Of a DNA stretch of 11,161 bases, positions 1-6,263 are shown piece after piece. Made by a program: the position numbers and the translations under genes. This DNA comes from Ignavibacteriaceae bacterium. GTDB taxonomy: Bacteria; Bacteroidota; Ignavibacteria; Ignavibacteriales; Ignavibacteriaceae. Position 1 is the stretch's first letter, and every line of letters begins with the position of its first letter. The notes under the pieces were generated by a model. It was not told the origin of the DNA. It saw only the letters and a list, made by a program, of their open reading frames with translations, and did not search any database. Location: contig JALONF010000042.1 of assembly GCA_025455085.1 (NCBI GenBank), positions 1-11,161 of the forward strand. The letters run 5' to 3'.

Positions 1-91
1 GACAATTACCTGAGAAAACTGCTCGGATATCATAAGACTCCCTGCCACCATGATAGAAACTTTATAATAAATACCTTCTTGTGAAATGATA

Positions 92-119
92 TTGTCTATC
101 CTTTTAAGTATTAACTTTG
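92..119 (+). promoter_or_regulatory. Predicted Bacteroidota-type promoter for the toxin-antitoxin pair
   Basis: TAACTTTG at 112-119 matches the Bacteroidota -7 element TAnnTTTG exactly. An upstream TTG at 92-94, 17 nt away, is a candidate -33 element, although 19-21 nt is the more usual spacing. A start site near 125 would leave a leader of only about 12 nt before the ATG at 137. The rest of 1-136 shows no other feature. Confidence 0.5.
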
Positions 120-136
120 TGATAAAATAAGTAGAG

Positions 137-379
137 ATGGATATTCAAACTAGAAAGATAAATTTTGTCCAAGAATTCTTGCGACTTCGAAATATTAAAC
201 TAATTAACAAGCTTGAGAAAATTCTCCTTGAAGATAAAGCTAAGGATTATGAGGCTAATCTCAAACCTTTGAGTATTGATAACTTCAATAAAATGATTGA
301 TAAATCTATTGAAGATGCAAATCAAGGGAATGTTGTTAGCGCTCGAGAATTAAAAGAATCCGTTAAAAAATGGAAATAG
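137..379 (+). CDS. Antitoxin of a type II toxin-antitoxin module (ParD-like)
   Basis: This 80-residue, charged, helix-rich protein fits the small antitoxins that precede RelE/ParE toxins in Bacteroidota. Such antitoxins bind and neutralise the toxin and usually repress their own promoter. The N-terminal part (about 3-35, starting DIQTRKINFVQEF) may form the DNA-binding or dimer part. The C-terminal part (about 45-80, ending ESVKKWK) probably wraps the toxin. No enzyme motif is visible. The stop codon lies inside the next gene, a 10-nt overlap that implies translational coupling. The ATG at 137 follows a good TAnnTTTG element with a very short leader. The call rests mainly on size, position and the identity of the downstream gene. 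The exact antitoxin family is not certain. Confidence 0.75.
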   Translation: MDIQTRKINFVQEFLRLRNIKLINKLEKILLEDKAKDYEANLKPLSIDNFNKMIDKSIEDANQGNVVSARELKESVKKWK

Positions 380-693
380 TCTTCAAGATTCTCTGGACTG
401 ATTTCGCTATCAACCAGCTTAAAGACATCTTTGATTATCATTTGATTAAAGCAAGTCCGAACATTGCTCAAAGACTTGTTCAGAAAATAATAGATGCGAC
501 TATAATTCTTGAAAATAATCCAAAATCTGGACGAAAGGAAGATTTACTTGCGGACCGACATCAAGAATTCCGATTTGTAATTGTGAAAAACTACAAGATT
601 ATTTACTGGATTGACTATGATTTCAATATAGTAAATATTGCAATAGTTTTTGACACCAGACAGAACCCAAAAAAGATCAGAAAAGTCAACTAA
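370..693 (+). CDS. RelE/ParE-family toxin
   Basis: This is a 107-residue protein of the RelE/ParE fold (plasmid-stabilisation family), whose members either cleave mRNA on the ribosome or poison DNA gyrase. Family hallmarks are visible: an N-terminal strand and paired helices (about 10-48), the PKSGRK segment at 51-56, then FRFVIVKNYKIIYWID (67-82) and the C-terminal FDTRQNP (94-100), which matches the typical strand-loop ending with an RQ(N/D)P motif. Length is normal for the family. The ATG at 370 overlaps the antitoxin stop. Whether it acts as an RNase or a gyrase poison cannot be told from sequence; the FxTRQxP ending is more common in ParE-like members. It appears intact. Confidence 0.88.
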   Translation: MEIVFKILWTDFAINQLKDIFDYHLIKASPNIAQRLVQKIIDATIILENNPKSGRKEDLLADRHQEFRFVIVKNYKIIYWIDYDFNIVNIAIVFDTRQNPKKIRKVN

Positions 694-809
694 TTTCTTG
701 AGATTCGTATCTGTACATTTTCTCTTTTATTTTTCATCCTATAATCGGGACAGTTTTGAAATGGATTTAACAAACAGCTAAAGCTAACACGGACAATATG
801 GGTAAGTTG

Positions 810-848
810 TTTGTCATGGTTTTTGCAGCACCCTGCTCCCATGACAAA
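810..848. repeat. Inverted repeat / hairpin, 10-bp arms
   Basis: TTTGTCATGG at 810-819 is perfectly complementary to CCATGACAAA at 839-848. The 19-nt loop holds a second small stem (GCAG/CTGC). It lies about 115 bp after the toxin stop, at the start of the repeat-rich noncoding stretch. There is no T-run after it, so a simple intrinsic terminator is unlikely. Confidence 0.6.
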
Positions 849-1089
849 TCCTTCTAAAACTTGCACCCGGACACGCGCACCTACCCGCAATGTAAATCCT
901 GCACCGTGACAGATTTCTGGCTCCGACCAAACTTGTACCGCGACACTGCGCAAGTGCCCCCAACAAAAATCCTGTAACGTGACAGTTTCCTGGCTCCGAT
1001 TAAACTTGTATCGCGACACGCGTAATGTTTAATAAAATTTGTACCCGGATGGCAAAAACCACGCCATACCCTCCTTGCACCGTGACAGC
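840..1089. repeat. Degenerate tandem repeat, period 72-73 bp
   Basis: AAACTTG followed by (C/T)-A-rich and CGACAC-like sequence recurs at 857, 929 and 1002 (spacings 72 and 73), with a weaker fourth copy (AAATTTGTACCCGG) at about 1036. Within the unit, AAATCCTG recurs at 894 and 967, and CGTGACAG followed by TTTCTGGCT-like sequence recurs at about 905, 978 and 1082. Copies are imperfect, so this is an old array. It is GC-richer than its neighbours. Open frames across it on both strands have no recognisable protein. Its nature (mobile-element remnant, RNA gene or integron-like sites) is unknown. Confidence 0.65.
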
Positions 1090-1228
1090 TTTCTGGCTAA
1101 AGAACACAGGACGTGACCGGTGCTTGCGTCGGGTAACACAACCTCCCCATATTGCCGGGCCGTTAGCTGCAAGGCAAATTTGCACCTTACTCACTGTATA
1201 CCAGGACTTTGCCAGCCCGCGCGCAAGA

Positions 1229-1270
1229 GTTTTGCAGCCCATCCCTGCAACCGTCCCGTCGCTGCAAAAC
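1229..1270. repeat. Inverted repeat / hairpin, 10-bp arms
   Basis: GTTTTGCAGC at 1229-1238 is perfectly complementary to GCTGCAAAAC at 1261-1270, with a 22-nt loop. It is part of the structured noncoding stretch 694-1680. No U-run follows. Confidence 0.55.
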
Positions 1271-1311
1271 ACATGCTTTTTTGCCTGCCCGGACTTCGCC
1301 ATCTATATCTA

Positions 1312-1449
1312 TTTATCATGAAGTGGCAACTCCTGCTCATCTGCCACCTGTAACATACAACCAAGACAACTTTATCATGACACCGAATCCACAGCTCATC
1401 TACCAGAACTTTGCCAACAAGAAAACTTTATCATGACATGACAAATCCT
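1312..1449. repeat. Short degenerate direct repeat, period 56-59 bp
   Basis: TTTATCATGA occurs at 1312, 1371 and 1427, and the first two copies also share a GCTCATCT core about 24 nt downstream. The last copy runs into CATGACAAATCCT (1437-1449), which is an exact 13-bp direct repeat of 840-852. The whole 840-1449 block is thus bounded by a 13-bp direct repeat. Confidence 0.5.
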
Positions 1450-1746
1450 ACCTTTGAAACTGTCTAAAAACCTATTTAATAGTTTTTGTAAGCTAACTTG
1501 TCCGCTTACCAGTGAAGAGATACGCCCTGCCAAGCACATTCCTTTTTTTCCAACGTGATTCTGTTTCAACCTTTTCAAATAATGACAAACTATAAAAGCT
1601 TGGATGGAATGTTTTAAAAAACTTATTGGCCTGAGAAGCGAATGACAAAAATTGACATGCGAAATACTTCCATCCAAATTTAATTTCTCACAAAAGACTC
1701 ATCGCGGAAACCGTCATTTGTCTTATTTAGAACCATTATAAATTGA

Positions 1747-1756
1747 GGGGGGGGGG
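1747..1756. repeat. Ten-base G homopolymer
   Basis: Ten consecutive G residues lie in an otherwise A/T-rich intergenic stretch. Tracts of this length are prone to slippage, and the length itself may be uncertain from sequencing. No recognisable gene or promoter overlaps it. Confidence 0.7.
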
Positions 1757-1928
1757 TATTTGAAATCCCGTTAATTATTTTATAATTTTGATTATGCTTT
1801 TCCTTTAAAAGCGTCTGCATACAATTATTGATGTTAAAACATAGACTTCTTTTATTACTACTTGTAGTCGGTATTTCTTGTATGTCAGGATACTGCTGCT
1901 GGCTTTTTGACACTTGTAGAAGGCGTTT

Positions 1929-1948
1929 TATCAATTTTAAAATTGATA
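1929..1948. repeat. 20-bp perfect palindrome
   Basis: TATCAATTTT at 1929-1938 is followed directly by its reverse complement (1939-1948). It is a candidate operator or cruciform-forming site about 210 bp upstream of lepB. Being A/T-rich, it could also arise by chance. Confidence 0.45.
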
Positions 1949-2155
1949 TCTGATTCATTGATTTGACAGCTTAAAAGCGAGAGCGATCCTGGTTTTAAAT
2001 ATAAATGGTCGGATTGTCAGTTCTGGTTCAACTGGTGATATGTGAAGTTCGAAAAACCTATGTGACTGACGGTGGCTTCGCCGTAATTTAAGTCATGCAA
2101 GATCCCGACGAACTTGCTCTTCGCAACTGGTAAAACAATAATAACATTAATAACA

Positions 2156-3331
2156 ATGAAGTGCATACACAAGGCAATCTTCCTTTTCTTATTCACCATC
2201 AGCATATTGTTAGTATTTACAAGCGTTTTCTGGCTGGTCATTGGTTTCGCCATTACCACTTTTTTGTACTGGTTAGCTGTGTCAGATAATGGAACTATCG
2301 TCCGGTTCAGAAAAACAAAGTGGATTTCATACCCGTTCTTTTTTTGTGCAATAATTCTCTTTTCAATTGGAATTCGCGTATTTATGATGGAGATTTATGC
2401 TATCCCTTCTGTTTCAATGGAAGATACAATCTTGCGGGGAGATAAAGTCTTAATGAGCAAGCTTTCCTATGGACCGAAGATGCCGTCATCACCCTTTGAG
2501 ATACCGTGGGTTAATATTGGATTTTTCTTAAACAGGAAATCCAGATCAAAAATTGATTCAGTATGGTGGGAGTATAAAAGGTTTAGGGGATTTTCATCAA
2601 TAAAACATGGCCAGGTAGTGGTTTTTGATTCACCAAAAAAATCCGGGGAAGTTATGATAAAGCGTTGCATGGGACTCCCGGGAGATACTATCCTGATCAG
2701 GGATGAGAAAGTGTTTGCCAACCACGGGGAAATCCCCGAAGAAGGAACTATTAAGCTGATTTCCCGCATACTTTTCAGTGATTATGCCATGGCAACTTCA
2801 CTATTCGACAGCCTTGGTTTGGAAATGTACCACAACACCCGGGGTGGTAAAAACTATTTTAGTTCAGCTCTGACTTATGAGCAGACAAAAGTGTTATTAA
2901 AACACAATTTCATAGATTCAATTATTATTGAGAAAAACAGACCCGATACTGTTTATAAAACCTTCCCTAAAGACAATCGATTCCCATGGTCAATTGACAA
3001 CTTCGGTCCCCTGGTGGTTCCTTCGGAAGGGATGGAGATCTCGTTAAATGAAGAGAATTACATCCTTTACCGTAAAGTAATAAATTCAAACGAAATGGGC
3101 ATCCTTACAACAGACGGTGAAAATTTTTTTCTGAATGGTGTCATATCGTCAGCTTATACTTTTAAGAAAGATTATTACTTCTTTCTGGGCGATAACCGGC
3201 ACGATTCAAACGATTCACGTTACTGGGGTTTTGTTCCAGAAGAGAATATTCTGGGGAAGGCATTTATTGTTCTGTTCTCCAATGGGGAAGATGGACTCAG
3301 GATAAACAGATCTTTTAAAATCATTCATTAG
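2156..3331 (+). CDS. lepB: Signal peptidase I (LepB-like), membrane-bound
   Basis: Type I signal peptidases remove leader peptides from exported proteins at the outer face of the inner membrane with a Ser/Lys dyad. All boxes are visible (numbering from the ATG at 2156, 391 residues). Two N-terminal membrane segments lie at about 5-42 and 57-78. IPSVSMEDT (83-91) carries nucleophile Ser87. MIKRCMGLPGD (167-177) carries general base Lys169. FFLGDNRHDSNDSRYWG (342-358) is the closing box. About 140 residues separate the Lys box from the GDNR box, longer than in E. coli LepB but usual for Bacteroidota enzymes. An in-frame TTG 14 codons upstream is possible, but the ATG gives a typical Lys-containing start before the first membrane helix. 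It precedes the ligase-like gene by 29 nt. The location suggests a peptidase serving this locus, possibly processing the NVEALA-type peptide; that role is inferred. Confidence 0.92.
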   Translation: MKCIHKAIFLFLFTISILLVFTSVFWLVIGFAITTFLYWLAVSDNGTIVRFRKTKWISYPFFFCAIILFSIGIRVFMMEIYAIPSVSMEDTILRGDKVLMSKLSYGPKMPSSPFEIPWVNIGFFLNRKSRSKIDSVWWEYKRFRGFSSIKHGQVVVFDSPKKSGEVMIKRCMGLPGDTILIRDEKVFANHGEIPEEGTIKLISRILFSDYAMATSLFDSLGLEMYHNTRGGKNYFSSALTYEQTKVLLKHNFIDSIIIEKNRPDTVYKTFPKDNRFPWSIDNFGPLVVPSEGMEISLNEENYILYRKVINSNEMGILTTDGENFFLNGVISSAYTFKKDYYFFLGDNRHDSNDSRYWGFVPEENILGKAFIVLFSNGEDGLRINRSFKIIH

Positions 3332-3360
3332 AACATTACAGGATAATTTACCCCATTGAA

Positions 3361-5445
3361 ATGAAGAATAAACTATTATTATTACCGCTAATACTGCTGA
3401 CACCTTTCATGCACTCGGATGACCTTTATAATGGTTTAATTACCGCCAAACAGCTATGGTTTTACGGATCAGTTTCAGTCTTGTTTATTGTTACCTCAAT
3501 TGTAATCCTGGTCAAAAGAATAACCAGCTTAAGAATAAACCTGGTTGATTTGTCTGTGCTATTCTTTTATTTGTATTTTTTTGTCCGTTCATTAACTACG
3601 TCCTATACTCCCATCCTGCATAATCAGAAATTTCTGAACTGGACCATACTTGTCATAATGTATTTCATTATCAGATTCACGTTAGCAGGCAGCTCAACAG
3701 GGAATGAAAAAACTGAAAACAAAAGCTGCACATTGGTTAATAATCAGCTTATCAGATTTATAATATGGATCATATTATTAACAGGCCTTGTTGAAGCAAT
3801 TTGGGGTTTGTTGCAACTATACGGTTTCAGGCAAAGCTTTAATTCAAATTTTAAGATTACAGGTTCTTTCTTTAATCCCGCGCCTTATGCACTGTATCTG
3901 GCTGCAGTCTTTCCGATGGCATTAGGAGTCTGGCTGAATAGCTCAGGGCTCAGGGCTCAGAGCGCAGGGGAAGAAAGTAGCTCAGGGCGCAGGGCGCAGA
4001 GCGCAGGGGAAGAAAGTAGCTTAGGGCTCAGAGCTCGCTTCCGGGGACTTACTTTAACTCCGGGAATTTTTATCATGGTATTAGCAAGGTATCTTTCATT
4101 GATAACGCTGCTTGCCATAATCCTGGTTCTTCCGGCCACGATGATCAGGGCATCATGGCTGGGAATAGTGGCAGGATCGGCTGTAGCGCTTAATTACCGG
4201 TATGGTTTATTAAGGAAAGCTGGAGCGATGTTAACTTCACCAGCCAGAAAAGTGTTTGTTATTGCCTGTGCGATACTGATAACAGCGCTGTCGGTTACAG
4301 GACTTTACTATCTCAAAAAAGGTTCATCGACCGGCAAACTGTTAATTTGGGAAGTTACTCTTGGTAAGATAGTTGAAAAACCCCTGTTTGGACATGGTAC
4401 AGGCCGGTTTGAAGCAGAGTATAACAACTGGCAGGCTGAATATTTTAAATCTCATACTGAGGAAATGGACGGACCAAAAGGAATGGCCGCCGGCAATACC
4501 AAATATTGCTTCAACGAATATCTAGAAATGGCCTCCGAACTCGGACTTATAGGTTTACTCCTGTTCCTGGCTGTTATAGCTTCAATTTGTTTTGGTATTA
4601 ATACGGGAGCCAATGACAATCGAATGACGCGCGAAGCGCTAATGACAATCAATGACGGCCGCAGGCCGAATGACGCGAAGCAAATGACGCCCGCAGGGCA
4701 AATGACCTTTTCTATATTAATTCCTTCATTAGTTTCATTGCTTGTGATGGCTTTGATTTCCTTCCCCTTCTACACCCTCCCCACTCTGATTATTTTCTTT
4801 CTGTTGTTATCGATTATATCATCCAGGGTAAAAGAAATATCCGCTAAGAATTTAATAGGTCCGTCTGTCTTAAGAGGCTTAATTAAAGCAGCAGCATTTT
4901 TTATCCTGTTGCCTGTTTCAGTTCTCCTGTTTTTCATGGCAAGGCAACAGTATAAAGCCTATTATGCCTTTGACGAATCTGTAATGCTTTATCAGATAGG
5001 CAGCTACGAAGAGTCGTGCGGATCGTTCTCGGAAGTTTACAAACACATGAAGTACAACGGTCCTTACCTGCAGTATTATGGCAAGGCGCTGCTTTTGGCC
5101 GGCAGGTATGAAGAGAGCATTGCGATGTATGAGAGAGCGAAGAATTACACAGGCGATGAGATGTTATACTGTTCCCTGGGCGATGCCTGTAAGGCATTAA
5201 AGAGGTATAAAGAAGCAGAGGAGGCTTACCTGCATGCATCATACATGGTACCTCACAAGCTATATCCGTTGTATTTGCTGGCGATTTTATATGAGGAGAC
5301 AGAGCAAGAAGAAAAAGCTGTTGCGGTGGCAAAGAAGGTGTTAAATAAAAAGGTAAAAGTTGAATCGGAGGCAACAGAAGAGATCAAAGCAACTGTAAAA
5401 AAGATTTTCCAAAAGTATCAAACCAAAACAATAACATCAAAATGA
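3361..5445 (+). CDS. O-antigen ligase/polymerase-like membrane protein with C-terminal TPR repeats
   Basis: This 694-residue polytopic membrane protein carries Wzy_C (O-antigen ligase) hallmarks. RASWLG (263-268) follows a hydrophobic stretch. FGHGTGRFEAEY lies at 343-354. NEYLEMASELGLIG (385-398) leads into another membrane helix. A last helix at about 505-525 is followed by TPR-like helical repeats (about 535-675). Family members transfer or polymerise undecaprenyl-linked glycans at the periplasmic face, and some relatives glycosylate proteins instead; the substrate here is unknown. Two loops contain low-complexity inserts made of repeat DNA: residues about 194-229 (13-residue repeat) and about 417-449 (AATGAC repeats). 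Both keep the frame and lie between membrane helices, so the protein may still work. It sits 29 nt after lepB, and its stop overlaps the LytTR start (ATGA), so the three genes form one operon. Confidence 0.85.
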   Translation: MKNKLLLLPLILLTPFMHSDDLYNGLITAKQLWFYGSVSVLFIVTSIVILVKRITSLRINLVDLSVLFFYLYFFVRSLTTSYTPILHNQKFLNWTILVIMYFIIRFTLAGSSTGNEKTENKSCTLVNNQLIRFIIWIILLTGLVEAIWGLLQLYGFRQSFNSNFKITGSFFNPAPYALYLAAVFPMALGVWLNSSGLRAQSAGEESSSGRRAQSAGEESSLGLRARFRGLTLTPGIFIMVLARYLSLITLLAIILVLPATMIRASWLGIVAGSAVALNYRYGLLRKAGAMLTSPARKVFVIACAILITALSVTGLYYLKKGSSTGKLLIWEVTLGKIVEKPLFGHGTGRFEAEYNNWQAEYFKSHTEEMDGPKGMAAGNTKYCFNEYLEMASELGLIGLLLFLAVIASICFGINTGANDNRMTREALMTINDGRRPNDAKQMTPAGQMTFSILIPSLVSLLVMALISFPFYTLPTLIIFFLLLSIISSRVKEISAKNLIGPSVLRGLIKAAAFFILLPVSVLLFFMARQQYKAYYAFDESVMLYQIGSYEESCGSFSEVYKHMKYNGPYLQYYGKALLLAGRYEESIAMYERAKNYTGDEMLYCSLGDACKALKRYKEAEEAYLHASYMVPHKLYPLYLLAILYEETEQEEKAVAVAKKVLNKKVKVESEATEEIKATVKKIFQKYQTKTITSK
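3940..4048 (+). repeat. 39-bp direct repeat inserted in the ligase-like coding sequence
   Basis: A 39-bp unit is present about two and a half times (the AGCGCAGGGG core is at 3961 and 4000). It encodes the 13-residue repeat SSGLRAQSAGEES / SSGRRAQSAGEES and then a decayed third copy (SLGLRARFRG). Finer CAGGGCTCAGGGC-like sub-repeats are also visible. The base composition and the hydrophilic, Arg/Gly/Ser-rich product are unlike the flanking membrane segments. The frame is kept because the unit is a multiple of three. Confidence 0.8.
4611..4706 (+). repeat. AATGAC repeat cluster with mini-hairpins inside the coding sequence
   Basis: Seven AATGAC hexamers lie within about 95 bp of the ligase-like gene. 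Between them are short GC stems closed by GNA triloops: GCGC-GAA-GCGC (4629-4639), GGCC-GCA-GGCC (4657-4667), GC-GAA-GC (4675-4681) and GCCC-GCA-GGGC (4689-4699). Stem sequences differ but pairing is kept. The insert encodes a hydrophilic stretch (residues about 417-449) between two membrane helices. The same repeat type recurs at 6070-6089, 8550-8626 and 9224-9321. Confidence 0.75.
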
Positions 5446-5885
5446 ATAAAGAGCACCAAATTCTTAATAAAGGCTATGCAGGGAAGAAGCTTCACTATAA
5501 TGCGAAGCAGGCACCTGTTTCAATAGACATTGAAAAAATTCTTTTCATAAAAGGAGCTGGAAGCTATAGTGATGTCTTTGTTGAAGACAGGATAAAAGCT
5601 GTTACAATTCCCTGTTTTCTTTGCTTCATTGAAAATTACTTGAAGGAAGATGATTTCTTAAGATGTCACAATTCATGGGTGGTTAATGCAAGAAAAATTG
5701 AAACATTATGTACGAAGGAAAAACTTGTAATAATATCAAAATGGGGTGTTCCTGTCTCCAAAATGAGATGGAATCTGGTAAAATGGGTATTAGCTGATAA
5801 AGGAATTGAGATCAGAAATAAACTGAAACCCGGAATAATAAACTTAAGATTAACGGAAATAAAGGGCAACCACAAAATAAAATGA
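5442..5885 (+). CDS. Stand-alone LytTR-domain transcription regulator (copy 1)
   Basis: This 147-residue protein is built around a LytTR DNA-binding domain (about residues 28-118). Diagnostic segments are IEKILFIKGAGSYSDVF (30-46) and FLRCHNSWVVNARKIE (72-87), the family's F-x-R-x-H-x-S-x-x-V-N signature, then a basic VPVSKMRWNLVKW end (103-115). LytTR proteins bind spaced direct repeats upstream of promoters. There is no receiver or sensor domain, so what switches it on is not visible. The start overlaps the preceding stop as ATGA, so it is co-translated with lepB and the ligase-like gene. Its 3' end overlaps the first of four 20-bp direct repeats that lead into the promoter of the peptide operon, its probable target. 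The last 20 or so residues (LRLTEIKGNHKIK at the end) lie outside the domain. Confidence 0.88.
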   Translation: MNKEHQILNKGYAGKKLHYNAKQAPVSIDIEKILFIKGAGSYSDVFVEDRIKAVTIPCFLCFIENYLKEDDFLRCHNSWVVNARKIETLCTKEKLVIISKWGVPVSKMRWNLVKWVLADKGIEIRNKLKPGIINLRLTEIKGNHKIK

Positions 5886-5950
5886 CAATCTACAAAATAA
5901 AACTACCATTTACAAAAGATAACTACCATCCACAAAGAATTATTTAAATC
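5871..5950 (+). promoter_or_regulatory. Four 20-bp direct repeats, probable LytTR binding array (cassette A)
   Basis: Units start at exactly 5871, 5891, 5911 and 5931, each beginning (C/T)ACAAA. Units 1-3 continue with an A/T-rich middle and then TGACAATC, CTACCATT or CTACCATC; unit 4 is more diverged. The first unit overlaps the LytTR stop codon (5883-5885). The last unit starts 25 bp before the TTG of the promoter. LytTR proteins are known to bind direct repeats about two helical turns apart, so 20-bp phasing places all sites on one DNA face. Cassette B has the same motif at 8997-9076. Confidence 0.8.
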
Positions 5951-5955
5951 CCCTC

Positions 5956-5986
5956 TTGACACAAATTAAAATGGTTCTTAATTTTG
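5956..5986 (+). promoter_or_regulatory. Promoter of the peptide operon (cassette A)
   Basis: TTG at 5956-5958 (in CTCTTGAC) is followed after exactly 20 nt by TAATTTTG at 5979-5986, a full match to the Bacteroidota TAnnTTTG element. The same element pair with identical spacing occurs at 9083-9113, and the sequence between and after the elements is conserved to about 6062, far more than chance. This makes it the best-supported promoter in the window. Confidence 0.82.
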
Positions 5987-6263
5987 GGTCTGATAAAAGG
6001 ATTTCCGGATAAAGAAGGAATGAAAGGATTAAAAATTAATGACTGAAAAAAAGGGTCAGAAGATTCAATCGTCATTCGATGGTCATTTGTTTTTCAAATT
6101 TTGTCAAGCTATTTAGGGGGTTAATACATGGATAAATTTATTTTAAAAGTCAAAACTAGATCTGAAAAAAGAAGACAAAATGTTTTATAGAAGAATTATT
6201 CAAGGATAAATATGTTATAAAGTCGGAAAATCAATTTTAGTTAAATTTAAATTTTAAAAATTA
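5987..6263 (+). promoter_or_regulatory. Long 5' leader of the peptide operon
   Basis: About 270 nt separate the promoter from the peptide gene. The first 75 nt (to about 6062) are strongly similar to the cassette B leader (9114-9176). Two very short open frames are present: 6020-6046 (MKGLKIND) after GAAGGA, and 6128-6190 (20 codons, Lys/Arg-rich) after a GGGGG run. Neither is convincing as a gene. An AATGAC-type repeat in inverted orientation lies at 6070-6089. The rest is A/T-rich with no visible riboswitch fold. Confidence 0.5.

Larger units (their letters stand above)
1450..2155. other. Gene-poor interval before the lepB operon
   Basis: No convincing gene was found in this roughly 700-bp interval. 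It holds an inverted repeat with 10-bp arms (TTGGATGGAA at 1600-1609, TTCCATCCAA at 1668-1677), a run of ten G at 1747-1756, a 20-bp perfect palindrome at 1929-1948, and a 6-bp hairpin (ACGG...CCGT, 2069-2084) about 70 nt before the lepB start. One small open frame, 1831-1953, would begin MLKHRLLLLLLVVGISC and end after 40 residues. It looks like the beginning of an exported protein but has no continuation. A promoter for the downstream operon should lie here, but I see no clear TAnnTTTG match. Confidence 0.5.

Noticed and set aside
1..84. Open frame from the window edge ending at TGA 82-84, possibly the tail of an upstream gene
   Set aside because: Only 27 codons, with no recognisable motif; it cannot be told from chance.
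840..1089. Possible CRISPR array (regular period of 72-73 bp)
   Set aside because: Similarity extends over most of the unit, not a short exact repeat with unique spacers; copies are imperfect and no cas gene is present.
690..1436. Several overlapping open frames on both strands of 75-109 codons
   Set aside because: They lie over degenerate tandem repeats, have odd Cys/Pro/Arg-rich compositions and no family features. They are explained by the GC-richer repeat block.
1396..1958. Two minus-strand frames of 93 and 92 codons
   Set aside because: No ribosome-binding or promoter context and no family motifs. One runs through the G tract, which gives a PPP run by chance.
2114..2155. TTG start for the signal peptidase, 14 codons upstream
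   Set aside because: The ATG at 2156 gives a normal start directly before the first membrane helix; the extra residues have no family counterpart.
4934..5374. Minus-strand frame of 146 codons
   Set aside because: It is fully inside the TPR part of the ligase-like gene, which has clear motifs and correct codon structure on the + strand; the product is Pro/Cys/His-rich and unlike a real protein.
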